Counted from the stretch's first letter, positions 34,638 to 43,982 are shown. The stretch: DNA of 64,000 nucleotides from GCA-003244245 sp050699515 (GCA_050699515.1 JBOHFF010000152.1:1-64000), one strand, 5' to 3'. The notes: generated from the sequence alone by a model not told the origin. Program-made: numbers and translations.

Positions 34638-34910
34638 ATGGTGGAGAAAGCCGCATCGAACGCGATTCGGATCGAGAATCTGGAAGATAGTGCAAAGATT
34701 TTTCAGGATGTGTTTAATGCGGGTGATCTCGACGGGATGGTCAGCCTATACGAGCCTGAGGCAGTGTTTGTTCCGGTTCCCGGGCAGGTGGCTGTGGGTT
34801 CCGACGCTATCCGGGACGTGTTTACGGGTTTCCTGGCGACCTGGGGGTGGTTCGAACTCAAGGTATTCAGCCGTCACCAAGCGGGAGATATTGCACTCAC
34901 AACAGCCTAA
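34638..34910 (+). CDS. SnoaL/DUF4440-like protein, C-terminally truncated
   Basis: A 90-residue NTF2-fold protein. The first part is typical: SAKIFQDVFNAGDLDGMVSL, YEPEAVFVPVPGQVAVG, AIRDVFTGFLA. It ends with LTTA and TAA, and the following bases still encode WKVEGNDPD in the same frame, the next conserved strand of the family. Beyond that the homology is lost. The stop codon thus removes the last 35-40 residues of a usual 125-130-aa protein, so this is probably a recent loss-of-function allele. A very strong GGCAGGAGGAG site precedes the ATG. Confidence 0.7.
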   Translation: MVEKAASNAIRIENLEDSAKIFQDVFNAGDLDGMVSLYEPEAVFVPVPGQVAVGSDAIRDVFTGFLATWGWFELKVFSRHQAGDIALTTA

Positions 34911-35013
34911 TGGAAAGTGGAAGGCAACGACCCGGACGCACCCACCGCGCGCACACCCTCATCTTCGGACCGGCCGCAAGCCCGGGTCGGCCTGCCACGG
35001 AAAGGAAAGACTA

Positions 35014-35523
35014 ATGATAACGCACAATCGGAACACGCTCCGCTTCATCGCATTCGTGACTGGCTGCGCAGGTCTGGCCGTGTCGCTGCTGGCCTGCGCT
35101 CAGGCGCCTGCCGATACCCAGGCAGGGACGAAGGCGACGATCGAACGAGAAGAAACGGCTTGGCTCAAGGCCATCGCGGCAGGACAACTCGACGCCACCG
35201 TCTCCTATTATGGCGACGGAGCGGTCCTGTTCGCGCCCAGCGCTCCGATCGCCCGGACCAAAGACGAGATTCGGCAGACCTGGATGCAGTTCTTTGCGTC
35301 CATTCCGGCAGGGGCAACCCTCTCCAGTAAGACCACCAAGGTGGAGGTGGCCCGCTCCGGGGACTTGGCCTACACAACGGGAACCTACGCGGTAGGATTA
35401 AACAACGCCGCGATCGACAAGGGAAAGTTCGTCGACGTCTGGAAAAAGCAGGCCGATGGGTCGTGGAAGGCAGTGATCGACATCTTCAACTCCGACCTAC
35501 CAGTCCCCCCGCCCGCGAAATGA
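35014..35523 (+). CDS. DUF4440/SnoaL-like lipoprotein
   Basis: A 169-residue exported protein. The N-terminus FIAFVTGCAGLAVSLLACAQ is a lipoprotein signal with a lipobox ending at cysteine. The rest is an NTF2-like DUF4440 domain: EETAWLKAIAAGQLDATVSY, YYGDGAVLFAPSAPIA, RQTWMQFFASIPAG, GTYAVGLNNAAIDKGKFVDV and WKKQADGSWKAVIDIFNSD. Function unknown; such domains bind small ligands or act as simple hydrolases or isomerases. ATG 35014 follows AAAGGAAAGA. It is probably co-transcribed with the truncated SnoaL gene before it. Confidence 0.85.
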   Translation: MITHNRNTLRFIAFVTGCAGLAVSLLACAQAPADTQAGTKATIEREETAWLKAIAAGQLDATVSYYGDGAVLFAPSAPIARTKDEIRQTWMQFFASIPAGATLSSKTTKVEVARSGDLAYTTGTYAVGLNNAAIDKGKFVDVWKKQADGSWKAVIDIFNSDLPVPPPAK

Positions 35524-35581
35524 TCAACCTCCGACAGTTGCGAACTGCGAGACCTGCTGCGCTGGAACGGAGATGAATAAC

Positions 35582-36184
35582 ATGGCACCTGTGACCGTTG
35601 ACCTCCTCCGCACCTACCCTCTCGTCGAGGAGATTCTGGGCAGCCATCGCGAGCACGCCGGGGGTGATGAGCGTGGCTGGACCAGTTATCGCGGCCATGT
35701 CTACCGGGTGTTCAACCTGGCCCGTGCGGTCGTGCCCGACCGCGACGATCGCGACGACAAGCTGGCAATTGCCGCAGCCTTCCACGATATCGACGTGTTC
35801 AGCTCGCTGAACTATCTCGGGTCCTCCATCCGCACCATGGACGCCTGGCTCCAGCTCACCGGACGCGGCGTCTGGGCCGAGGAACTCGCGGTGATCGTCG
35901 CCAAGCACCACCATCTGACTCCCTACCGGGGGCGTCACGCGGCGTTGGCCGAGGCTTTCCGGCGGGCCGATCTCAACGATTTGAGCCAGGGTCTCATCCG
36001 CTCTGGGCTGCCACGCGAGCACGTGCGCGCGGTGCGCGAGTCGATCGACGTGGGCGTCTTTTTCAGCCGCACCGTCCCGGGCGCCATCGTGCGGCACCTG
36101 GTCCGCCACCCGCTTGACCCGCTGCCTATGGTGCGAGCCCGCCGGGCGCTGGGTGAGGCCGGACACGACAACGCGGATCGTTAA
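35582..36184 (+). CDS. HD-domain phosphohydrolase-like protein
   Basis: A 200-residue protein with an HD metal-binding pattern: SYRGHVYRVFNLARAVV gives the first histidine, AIAAAFHDIDVFSS the H-D pair, and VIVAKHHHLTPYRG a further histidine cluster. HD proteins hydrolyse phosphate esters, often of nucleotides; the substrate is unknown. ATG 35582 is nine bases after GGAG; the in-frame ATG at 35573 is too close to that site. It ends shortly before the second large regulator and likely belongs to the transcription unit starting at 34638. Confidence 0.8.
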   Translation: MAPVTVDLLRTYPLVEEILGSHREHAGGDERGWTSYRGHVYRVFNLARAVVPDRDDRDDKLAIAAAFHDIDVFSSLNYLGSSIRTMDAWLQLTGRGVWAEELAVIVAKHHHLTPYRGRHAALAEAFRRADLNDLSQGLIRSGLPREHVRAVRESIDVGVFFSRTVPGAIVRHLVRHPLDPLPMVRARRALGEAGHDNADR

Positions 36185-36194
36185 CCACTCTCAA

Positions 36195-36232
36195 CCGCTG
36201 GCGAACCCGGCCGTGACCTCTCGGGCACTCGA
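36195..36232. repeat. Copy of the marR gene 3' end (imperfect direct repeat)
   Basis: 38 bases match 39846-39883, the last codons of the minus-strand marR gene, at 32 positions. On the minus strand both read R-G-H-G-R-V-R-Q-R-L. The two copies flank the second large regulator gene (36320-39682), suggesting that a marR gene was once present here and that the regulator was inserted or the segment duplicated. Confidence 0.65.
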
Positions 36233-36319
36233 CAAACCGTACGGGCTGAGGGCTTGAGGGATGAGAGAATCGATACCGCGCGCTCGGATGGGCCGGCCGC
36301 TGATGTGGGGAGAACCCCC

Positions 36320-39300
36320 GTGGACGCAGGCGGTATCGACCAGGGGACTTTTCACTTGCCGGTGGGCACGGCGACGTTCATGCTGACCGACGTCAAGGGC
36401 TCGACGGGTGCGCGGGAGTCTGCTTCCGGGGCTCGCAGCGCCGCTGTCGTCCGCCAAGATGAATTGGTCGATGCGGCGATATCACGGCACGGTGGGGTGC
36501 GGCGGCGCGAGCAGGACGAAAGCCAGGGCGCGGTGGTGGCGTTTACCCGCGCTTCGGATGCGCTGGCCGCCGCGCTGGAGGTGCAGCGTGCCTGTCACTG
36601 CGGGGGGTGGGCCGCGGGGGCGTCGCTGACGCTGCGGATCGCCGTGCACACCGCCGAAGCTCAGCGGCGGGAGGAGGGGAGTTACTTCGGTCCGGCGGTC
36701 CAGCGCTGCGCCCGGCTGTGCGCGGTCGCCCACGGCGGCCAGATCGTGGTGTCATGCACGACGCGCGACCTGGTTTTGGACGGGTTGCCCGAGCACGCCG
36801 AGCTCACCGACCTGGGCGTGCATCGGCTGGGCGACCTCGGACGCCCCGAGCGCATCTTCGGTCTGACCCACCCCGACCTACCAGCGGAGTTTCCGCCGCT
36901 GCGCTCGCTGGACAAGATGCCCAACGACCTGCCCAGCGAACTGTCCAGTTTCATCGGGCGAAACACCGAGCTGACCCAGATCAGCGGCCCACTACAGCGG
37001 GTCCGGCTCCTTACCCTGACCGGTGCGGGGGGCTGTGGCAAGACCCGGCTAGCGCTGCAAGCCGCCGCCGACGCGATCGATCGTCACCCCGAGGGAGTGT
37101 GGTGGGTCGAACTCGCCCGCCTAGAAGACCCCACCCTGCTACCCGCCGTGGTGATCAGCGCCCTGGGACTACGTGATGTACCGGGCCGGGCCCTGCTGGA
37201 CACGCTCGTCGAGCACCTGAAAAACCGCCGCGCGCTGGTCGCCCTGGACAACTGCGAACACTTACTCGCCGCCTGCGCCCAGCTTGTGGATGCCCTGCTG
37301 CGCGCCTGCCCAGGCCTGACGATTCTGGCCACCAGCCGGGCCCCGCTGGGTGTGTCCGGCGAAACCACCTGGCGAGTGCCCTCACTGTCACTGCCCACCG
37401 AACCCCAGCGCGAACCGATCAAGGGACTGCGCCAGTCCGACGCGGTGGCCCTGTTCATCGACCGTGCCACCCAGGTCCACCCCCACTTCACCCTCACCTC
37501 AGCCAACGCACCCGCCATCGCGCAAATCTGCCACGACCTCGACGGCATCCCGCTGGCCATCGAGCTCGCCGCCGCCCGAGTCCGAATGCTGGCACCCGAA
37601 CAAATCGTTGACGCCCTCAGCGACCGCTTCCACCTCCTCACCGGCGGCGCCCGCACAGCAATGCCACGCCACCAAACCCTGCAAGCCTCCATCGACTGGA
37701 GCCACGAACTACTCAGCCACGGCGAACGCACGCTGCTGCGGCGGCTGTCCGTATTCACCGGGGGCTGGTCCCTCGACGCCGCCGAGCAGGTATGCCCCGC
37801 AGGCGGGATCGAGCGCTACGCCGTGCTGGACCTGTTGACCGGCCTGGTCGACAAGTCCCTGGTCACCACCGACGAACAAGGCCCCCAGACGCGCTATCGC
37901 CTGCTGGAAACCATCCGCCACTACGCCACCGCACGCCTGACTGACACGGGCGAAGCCGAGTGCCTGCGCAACCGCCACCTGGCCTACCACCTCACCCTGG
38001 CCCAGGCCGCCGAACCACAAGTGCTCGGCGCCGGACGCCACGACCCGATCCTGCACACTCTCACCACCGAACTACCCAACCTGCGCGCAGCCCTGGAATG
38101 GGCAGCGCTGAGCGACCCGGACGCGGGGCTGCGTCTGGTGAACGCGCTGACCCTGTTCTGGCTATTCACCGGCCGCTACCAGGAGGGTGACGCCGCCTAT
38201 GCGCGCGCCCTGGACGCCGCCACTGCACAGCCAACGCCACTGCGCGGGCGGGCGCTGGCCGGTCGCGCGCACCTCGCGCAGCACGGCGGCGCCTATCAGA
38301 CAGCCCCCGGGTGGGCGCAGGCGGCGCTGGAGACCGGACAAGCCTGCGGCGACTCATGGACGCAGGGGCGGGCCTTGAATGTCCTCGGGCGCTCCGTCTC
38401 CTTCGTCGACCCGGCCAGCGGAGCGCCGCTGCTCCAGCGCAGCCTGCAGCTGGCCACCCAAGCCGGCGACGACTGGTGCCGGACCAGCGCTTTACAGACC
38501 CTCGCGATTGCCTGGAGCTTCCAAGACGAGTTCGACACCGCCCGCCCGATACTCGACGACGCGCATGTAACCGCGACCCGGCTCGGCTACCAGAGAGGGA
38601 TCGCGCTTCACTGGTTTTGCCTCGGCTGGGCAGCGACAGCCCGCGGTCGGCTCGACGAGGCCCGCGAACTGTTCGCGCGCTCCATCGCTGCCAGTGACGA
38701 GGTTGGTGATCCATTCTCGCGTGGTCTCGCCAACGGCTACATGGCTTACGTGCAACTTGCCTGCGGCGATACGGAGCGTGCGTATTCGCTAGCCAGAGAG
38801 AACCTCAGGCGGGTACGGGGGACTGGCGCGATCCCGACGGGCCTTGCCAACCAGATGCTGGGCAGAGCCGAAACGGCACTAGGCAAATTTCCCGCGGCAC
38901 GCGAACACTTCGAGACCGCCGTCAACATCGACCGCCGCGGAACCGCCTACTTCCTTACCTGGGCCCTCGCTGCTTTGGGCACCCTGGATCGCGTCAACGG
39001 CAACCTCGACGCTGCCAGGATCCGCGCTGAGGAGGCGCTGGAGGTGGCCCGGAAGCTGGGTAGTGGGTGCATGCAGGCGGGCGCCGAGTGCCTGCTTGGC
39101 CGGCTCGCTCTCGCCGCCGGCGAGGCCGCCGGAGCCGAGCGCTACGTCCACGACGCGCTGGGCCGCCTGGAGGCGAAAGACTTCGCCCTCGACATTCCGG
39201 AGTGCCTCGACATCCTCGCCACCGTAGCTGCCACCCAGGAAAGCTTCGAGGAAGCCGCACGGCTGCTGGGCGCCTCGGCGGCCGGCCGCAAGTGGCTCGG

Positions 39301-39682
39301 CATCGTCCGCTTCCCCCCCGAGCCGCAATTCTGGGCTGGCATTGAGCACATCACCCGGAAGGCACTCGGACCCGACGGTTACGATGCCGCATTCACCGCA
39401 GGTGCCGCACTGGGGATCGATGAGGCCGTCGCTTACGTCCGCCGGGCCCGCGGCGAGCGAAAACGACCGTCACGCGGCTGGGACAGCCTGACCCCCACCG
39501 AGCTCGACGTCGTACGCCACATCGCTGCCGGCCTCACCAACCCCCAAATCGGCCAGCGCATGTTCATCGCGCCCGGCACCGTCAAGTCCCACCTCTCGCA
39601 CATCTTCGCCAAGCTGGGGACCCCCTCACGGTCCCACCTGGCGGCCGACGCCACGAGACGCGGACTCGACCGCGACGACTAA
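36320..39682 (+). CDS. Cyclase-like / NB-ARC-type ATPase / TPR / LuxR regulator, paralogue 2
   Basis: A 1,120-residue paralogue of the gene at 31156, with the same order: cyclase-like fold (VGTATFMLTDVKGSTGARES), ATPase (LTGAGGCGKTRLALQA, ALVALDNCEHLLAACA, TILATSRAPLGVSGE), TPR-like middle and LuxR HTH (LTPTELDVVRHIAAGLTNPQ, PGTVKSHLSHIFAKLG). Here the first metal aspartate is kept (Asp24), but the GDG loop has become D-E-S (66-68), the opposite loss from paralogue 1. GTG 36320 with GGGGAG six bases before it is preferred to an upstream TTG at 36254. No copy of the palindrome seen near paralogue 1 precedes it. Confidence 0.92.
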   Translation: MDAGGIDQGTFHLPVGTATFMLTDVKGSTGARESASGARSAAVVRQDELVDAAISRHGGVRRREQDESQGAVVAFTRASDALAAALEVQRACHCGGWAAGASLTLRIAVHTAEAQRREEGSYFGPAVQRCARLCAVAHGGQIVVSCTTRDLVLDGLPEHAELTDLGVHRLGDLGRPERIFGLTHPDLPAEFPPLRSLDKMPNDLPSELSSFIGRNTELTQISGPLQRVRLLTLTGAGGCGKTRLALQAAADAIDRHPEGVWWVELARLEDPTLLPAVVISALGLRDVPGRALLDTLVEHLKNRRALVALDNCEHLLAACAQLVDALLRACPGLTILATSRAPLGVSGETTWRVPSLSLPTEPQREPIKGLRQSDAVALFIDRATQVHPHFTLTSANAPAIAQICHDLDGIPLAIELAAARVRMLAPEQIVDALSDRFHLLTGGARTAMPRHQTLQASIDWSHELLSHGERTLLRRLSVFTGGWSLDAAEQVCPAGGIERYAVLDLLTGLVDKSLVTTDEQGPQTRYRLLETIRHYATARLTDTGEAECLRNRHLAYHLTLAQAAEPQVLGAGRHDPILHTLTTELPNLRAALEWAALSDPDAGLRLVNALTLFWLFTGRYQEGDAAYARALDAATAQPTPLRGRALAGRAHLAQHGGAYQTAPGWAQAALETGQACGDSWTQGRALNVLGRSVSFVDPASGAPLLQRSLQLATQAGDDWCRTSALQTLAIAWSFQDEFDTARPILDDAHVTATRLGYQRGIALHWFCLGWAATARGRLDEARELFARSIAASDEVGDPFSRGLANGYMAYVQLACGDTERAYSLARENLRRVRGTGAIPTGLANQMLGRAETALGKFPAAREHFETAVNIDRRGTAYFLTWALAALGTLDRVNGNLDAARIRAEEALEVARKLGSGCMQAGAECLLGRLALAAGEAAGAERYVHDALGRLEAKDFALDIPECLDILATVAATQESFEEAARLLGASAAGRKWLGIVRFPPEPQFWAGIEHITRKALGPDGYDAAFTAGAALGIDEAVAYVRRARGERKRPSRGWDSLTPTELDVVRHIAAGLTNPQIGQRMFIAPGTVKSHLSHIFAKLGTPSRSHLAADATRRGLDRDD

Positions 39683-39839
39683 CCCCGAAAAACGGGAACG
39701 CCAAGCCTGGGAACACCCGGGACGCCTTGCGCAAAGCGATACCCGCCGACCAAGCCGTGGGCCTACGGGTGGTGAGCGGGCAGCCGGCAAGCGCCCATCA
39801 GCGGTCTGAGCCACCCGGCGCCACCGAGCTCGAAGTCGT

Positions 39840-40316
39840 CTAGAGCCGCTGACGAACGCGACCGTGACCTCGCGGGTGCTCGAGGTCCGCGGTGATGTTG
39901 GCATGCATGCGTGTCAGCACGTCGCGCAGCAGGTCGAGCTCGTGTTCAGCGAGGCCGGCACGAAGCCGGCGATCATGGTCGACTGCGACTTGTCGGAGCC
40001 GGTGGAACGCGGCCTCGCCCTTCTCGGTGAGCTCGACCAGATGCATCCGGCGGTTGGTGGGATCCCGCCGGCGGGTCAGCAGACCGTCCGTCTCCATGCC
40101 GTTGAGGTGGTGGGTCAGGGTCGCGCCCTGAATGCCGACCGCCTCGGCCAGCTCGCGCTGGTTCGCCGTGGACCGGGTCTTCAGCGACAGCAGCACCAGC
40201 CAGGTCGGCAGGGAACCACCCGCTGCGGCCAGCGCCGCGTCGAATGCCCGGCTGACCGCGCGTGCGGTGCTGCCCAGCTGGAGACCGATCGGGGGCTGGG
40301 CCGGACGCGGTGACAT
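39840..40316 (-). CDS. MarR-family transcriptional regulator
   Basis: A 158-residue winged-helix repressor: WLVLLSLKTRSTANQRELAE and GIQGATLTHHLNGMETDGLL form the HTH, RRRDPTNRRMHLVELTEKGE the wing. It is divergent from an MFS drug-type exporter with 97 bases between the starts, containing a dyad, the classic arrangement for a MarR that represses itself and the pump until a ligand binds. The last codons have a partial copy at 36195. Confidence 0.93.
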   Translation of the reverse strand: MSPRPAQPPIGLQLGSTARAVSRAFDAALAAAGGSLPTWLVLLSLKTRSTANQRELAEAVGIQGATLTHHLNGMETDGLLTRRRDPTNRRMHLVELTEKGEAAFHRLRQVAVDHDRRLRAGLAEHELDLLRDVLTRMHANITADLEHPRGHGRVRQRL

Positions 40317-40344
40317 ACGGACGAACCTAGCACAACATTCGTCG

Positions 40345-40372
40345 TCAAATCAATTGACATCTATTCATTTGA
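40345..40372. promoter_or_regulatory. Probable MarR operator in the divergent promoter
   Basis: An AT-rich patch in otherwise GC-rich DNA. TCAAAT at 40345-40350 pairs with ATTTGA at 40367-40372, and the 8-bp palindrome TCAATTGA lies at 40350-40357. It is between marR (start 40316) and the MFS gene (start 40414), where a MarR dimer would cover both promoters. Confidence 0.6.
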
Positions 40373-40413
40373 TATCTATGTTTGCCGCAGACCCGGTACC
40401 TGAAGGGACCGCC

Positions 40414-41910
40414 ATGACCAGCACACCCGTCGTCACCAACGGCATCGACCCGACCCGAGCGCAGGACTCCCGGCGGTGGCTCGCGCTGGTGTTCGTGGCG
40501 CTGGCCCAGCTGATGATCGCGCTGGACGCCACGATCATGAACATCTCGTTGCCCTCGGCGCAGGCCGCGCTGGGTTTCTCCGACGCCGACCGGCAATGGG
40601 TGATTACCGCCTACACGCTGGCGTTCGGCGGGTTACTGCTGCTGGGCGGGCGGATCTCCGACCACCTGGGGCGCACCCGCACCTTTGTCATCGGCCTGAC
40701 CGGGTTCGCCCTGGCCTCCGCGCTGGGCGGGCTGGCCCCCAACCTCGCCGTGCTCACCCTCGCCCGGGCCGGGCAGGGCGCGTTCGGGGCGCTGCTGGCC
40801 CCCACCGTGCTGGCCCTGCTGGCCGTCACCTTCGCCGAACCCCGGGAACGCGGCAAGGCGTTCGCGATCTTCGGAGCCATCGCCGGCGGGGGCGGCGCGG
40901 CCGGGCTGATCCTGGGCGGACTGCTCGCCGAGACCATCAGCTGGCGGGGATGCCTGTTCGTCAATGTGCCGATCGCCGCCGTGGCCGCCCTCGGCACCCG
41001 GTACCTTCCCCGCGTCACCCCCGGCACCGCACGGGAACGGCTTGATGTCACCGGCGCGGTGTTGGTAACGGCCGGTCTGATCGCCGTGGTCGCGGGCTGC
41101 TCCCGGGCCGCAGACCGCGGCTGGACCTCACCGCTGACCTTGCTCCTGCTCGGCAGTGGGGCGGCGCTGCTGGCTGGGTTCACCGGCTGGGAGTCCCGCG
41201 CGGCGGCACCGCTGCTGCCGATGCGGATCCTCGCCGACCGCAACCTCGTCGGCGCGTGTGTGACCGTCGGGTTCGCGGTGGCCGGGATGCTGGGGCTGTT
41301 CCTGTTCCTGACCTACTTCCTGCAGGTCGTGCTCGGCTACTCCCCAATCCTCGCCGGCCTGGCCTTCCTGCCGCTGTCCACCGCGCTGTTCGCCGCCGCG
41401 CAACTGGCCGGGCGGCTGATGGCGCAACTGCCGCCGCGTGCGCTGATCGTGCCCGGCCTGTCCGTGGCCACCATCGGGATGATGCTGCTCACCAGGCTGA
41501 CCCCGGACAGCGGCTACCCCGGCGGGGTCCTGCCCGCCGAGATCCTGCTCGGCCTCGGCATGGGTCTGGTGTTCACCCCCGCGATCAGCCTGGCCACCAG
41601 CCGCGTGCCACCCCGCGACGCCGGAATCGTCGCCGCCGTGGTCGCCACCTGCCAGCAGATCGGCGGCTCGCTCGGGGTCGCGGTGCTCAACACCGTCGCC
41701 GCCGCAACCGTCGCCGCCCACCTCGCGACCCACCCGGCCACCCCCACCGCTCGCACCGCGGCACTCGTGCACGGCTACACCACCGCCGCCGGCTGGGCCA
41801 CCGGAATCTTCGCCACTGCGGCCGTGCTCGCCACGGTCCTGATCACCGCAGACCGACCGACCTCGGACCGCACCCGATCCGGTGCCTCCGCCGACACCAC
41901 CCACCGCTGA
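40414..41910 (+). CDS. MFS drug-proton antiporter of the DHA2 (EmrB/QacA) type
   Basis: A 498-residue exporter with about 14 membrane spans. Family motifs: LIALDATIMNISLPSAQAAL in span 1, RQWVITAYTLAFGGLLLLGG, then GRISDHLGRTRTFVIG as motif A between spans 2 and 3, and a G-rich span 5 motif (GGGGAAGLILGGLLAE). DHA2 pumps expel lipophilic drugs or cations with protons. ATG 40414 follows GAAGGGACC; an ATG at 40378 is possible but weaker. Control by the divergent MarR is expected. A membrane protein and an NmrA-like reductase follow in the same direction. Confidence 0.94.
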   Translation: MTSTPVVTNGIDPTRAQDSRRWLALVFVALAQLMIALDATIMNISLPSAQAALGFSDADRQWVITAYTLAFGGLLLLGGRISDHLGRTRTFVIGLTGFALASALGGLAPNLAVLTLARAGQGAFGALLAPTVLALLAVTFAEPRERGKAFAIFGAIAGGGGAAGLILGGLLAETISWRGCLFVNVPIAAVAALGTRYLPRVTPGTARERLDVTGAVLVTAGLIAVVAGCSRAADRGWTSPLTLLLLGSGAALLAGFTGWESRAAAPLLPMRILADRNLVGACVTVGFAVAGMLGLFLFLTYFLQVVLGYSPILAGLAFLPLSTALFAAAQLAGRLMAQLPPRALIVPGLSVATIGMMLLTRLTPDSGYPGGVLPAEILLGLGMGLVFTPAISLATSRVPPRDAGIVAAVVATCQQIGGSLGVAVLNTVAAATVAAHLATHPATPTARTAALVHGYTTAAGWATGIFATAAVLATVLITADRPTSDRTRSGASADTTHR

Positions 41911-41925
41911 AGGAGCAGACCCGCC

Positions 41926-42738
41926 ATGAACAGGACCCGCCCCGCTCATCTCAACCCCACTAACCCGGACAGCACGGAGGGACCACAACCCAAGACGGCC
42001 CATCAGAACAGACCCGACCCAACTCCGTTGCGTGAGTCCCGGCCGCAGACCGGCCCACCGCCGGGTTTGCTCGCTAGCATCTCCCTGGCGCTGCTGGCCG
42101 CGGGCCTCGTGGTCAGCGCCCTGCTGGGCGGGGTCTTCCCGTCACCGTTCGCCGATCCCGCGGTGATCGCGGGCTACTTCACCGGACAACCCGACGCGGT
42201 GCGGGCGAGCGCCATCTTCGTGTTCGGATCGGCGGTGCCACTGGCGCTGTACGCGGCGACGATCAGCTCGCGGTTGCGGGCACTCGGCGTCACCGCGCCA
42301 GGAGCGACGATCGCGCTCGTCGGCGGCACGCTCAGCGCGGCGATGCTGACGATGTCCGGGTTACTGACGTGGGTGCTGTCCCGGCCGGGCGTGCGCGGGG
42401 ACGTGCCGCTGGTCCGGGCCCTGCATGATCTGTCCTTCCTCACCGGGGGCGTCGCCCATGTGGTGTTCCTCGGACTGCTGATCGCCGGGATCGCGGTGCC
42501 AGCCCTGCTGCTCAGGCTGCTGCCCCGGCCGGTCGCCCTCGCCGGGCTGGTCATCGCGGCGGTCGCGGAGCTCGCCACCGTGGCCCTCCTGTGGGACCCC
42601 GCCGCAGTGCTGCTGCCGATCGCCCGCTTCCCCGGCCTGATCTGGCTGGTCATCGCCGGGTTCCTGCTGCCCCGCCACCGGTCCCGCCGTGCGACCACTA
42701 CTGCCATCGGCCGTCCCTCCCAGGGGGAAATTCGATGA
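41926..42738 (+). CDS. Integral membrane protein of unknown function (DUF4386-like)
   Basis: A 270-residue protein. A polar, proline-rich N-terminal tail of about 45 residues precedes some six hydrophobic spans (ISLALLAAGLVVSALLGGVF, SAIFVFGSAVPLALYAATIS, GVAHVVFLGLLIAGIAVPAL and others). The pattern recalls DUF4386 proteins, which often accompany exporters. ATG 41926 has AAGGAG; it starts 15 bases after the MFS stop and its own stop overlaps the next ATG, so the three genes form an operon. Confidence 0.82.
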   Translation: MNRTRPAHLNPTNPDSTEGPQPKTAHQNRPDPTPLRESRPQTGPPPGLLASISLALLAAGLVVSALLGGVFPSPFADPAVIAGYFTGQPDAVRASAIFVFGSAVPLALYAATISSRLRALGVTAPGATIALVGGTLSAAMLTMSGLLTWVLSRPGVRGDVPLVRALHDLSFLTGGVAHVVFLGLLIAGIAVPALLLRLLPRPVALAGLVIAAVAELATVALLWDPAAVLLPIARFPGLIWLVIAGFLLPRHRSRRATTTAIGRPSQGEIR

Positions 42739-43586
42739 TCCTCGTCACCGGAGCTACTGGTCACGTGGGCGCCGAGCTGGTCACCCAGCTCGCTGCCGCG
42801 GGGCACAAGGTGCGGGCGATGACCCGCCGGCCCGAGACGCTCACCCCTCGTCCCGAGGTGGAGGTCGTCCGCGGCGACGCCGCTGACCCGGCGACCCTGG
42901 CCGCCGCGTTCGCCGGCGCCACCCGCGCCTTCCTGATGTCAGCCGAGGCCGCGGGCACCGCCGAGCGCCCCAGTCAGGTTCCCCACCTCGTCGAGGCCGC
43001 GGTCGGCGCCGGCGTCGAGTACGCCGTGCTGCTCTCGGTCTACAGCGGCGGCAGCGGCGGCGACGTGATCGCCGACTGGTGCCGCCAGATCGAGGATTCT
43101 GTTACCGGCAGCGGAATGGCGTGGACCCTGCTACGGCCGGGCCGGTTCATGTCCAACGCGCTGCAGTGGGCCCCGCAGATCCGCCGCGGCGACGAGGTGC
43201 AGGTCCCGTTCGCCTCCCGGCCCGCCGCGTCGATCGACCCGGCCGACATCGCCGCCATCGCAGCCGCCGCCCTGACGTCCACTGACCACCGGGATGCCGC
43301 CTACCAGCTATCCGGACCGCAGGTACTGACCCCCGTCGACGAAGTGGCCGTGCTGGCGGCCCTGCTGGACCGGCCCCTGCACGTCGTCGACCCACCCCTC
43401 GAACAAGTGCGCGCCGGCATGGCCCGCGGTGGCTTCCCGCCCGCCGTCCTCGACGCGATCATCAACCGCACCCGGGACACCGACGAGGGCACCGAGGTGT
43501 TGCCCACCGTGGCGGAGCTACTCGGCCGATCTCCCGGCACGTTCTCCCGCTGGGCCACCCGCCACCTCGACCACTTCACCACCTGA
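42735..43586 (+). CDS. NmrA/NAD(P)H-binding SDR-like oxidoreductase
   Basis: A 283-residue atypical short-chain dehydrogenase. The N-terminal dinucleotide loop is ILVTGATGHVGAELV, followed by AMTRRPETL and VVRGDAADPATLAAAF. Active-site blocks of classical SDRs are absent; WTLLRPGRFMSN and DPADIAAIAAAAL fit the NmrA/quinone reductase QOR2-type group. It could act as a redox sensor or a quinone reductase. ATG 42735 overlaps the previous stop by four bases. Confidence 0.9.
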   Translation: MILVTGATGHVGAELVTQLAAAGHKVRAMTRRPETLTPRPEVEVVRGDAADPATLAAAFAGATRAFLMSAEAAGTAERPSQVPHLVEAAVGAGVEYAVLLSVYSGGSGGDVIADWCRQIEDSVTGSGMAWTLLRPGRFMSNALQWAPQIRRGDEVQVPFASRPAASIDPADIAAIAAAALTSTDHRDAAYQLSGPQVLTPVDEVAVLAALLDRPLHVVDPPLEQVRAGMARGGFPPAVLDAIINRTRDTDEGTEVLPTVAELLGRSPGTFSRWATRHLDHFTT

Positions 43587-43599
43587 GAGGAACACGACC

Positions 43600-43939
43600 A
43601 TGACCACCACCGTCGAGGAGATCCGACGACTTCACCCTCGTCGGCCCGGTCGGCTTCGTGCTCGACCGGGACCAGTGGCTGGCCCGCTACCGCACCGGCG
43701 AACTGATCACCCGCTCCCTGCTCTGGGACGACGTAGCCATCCGCGACTACGGCGACACCGCCATCTCCATCGGCGTCCACACCCAGCAGGCCAGCTACCG
43801 GGGCAACCCCGCCGACGGCCGCTTCCGGGCGACCCACATCGCCGTGCACCGCGACGGCCGGTGGCTGCTGGCCGGGATTCATCTCAGCCCTATCGGCGGC
43901 CCACCGCCGTTCGCCGCCACCCAGAACCGCGCGGGCTGA
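43600..43939 (+). pseudogene. NTF2/SnoaL-like (DUF4440) protein with N-terminal deletion and frameshift
   Basis: A good ribosome site (GAGAGG) and ATG 43600 give MTTTVEEIRR; then the frame shifts. The second frame reads DDFTLVGPVGFVLDRDQW, TRSLLWDDVAIRDYGDTAI and RDGRWLLAGIHLSPI, a normal NTF2-like C-terminal two thirds. About 25-30 residues that should lie between are missing. A GTG at 43658 might still start a 93-aa piece. The gene follows the operon 13 bases downstream of the reductase stop. Confidence 0.7.
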
Positions 43940-43982
43940 CCCGCGTCCCCGGATCAGCTCATCTCACACCAGGAGCACAACA

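Noticed and set aside
41128..42003. 291-codon Gly/Gln/Glu-rich minus-strand frame
   Set aside because: Antisense shadow of the MFS gene with no domain and no start site.
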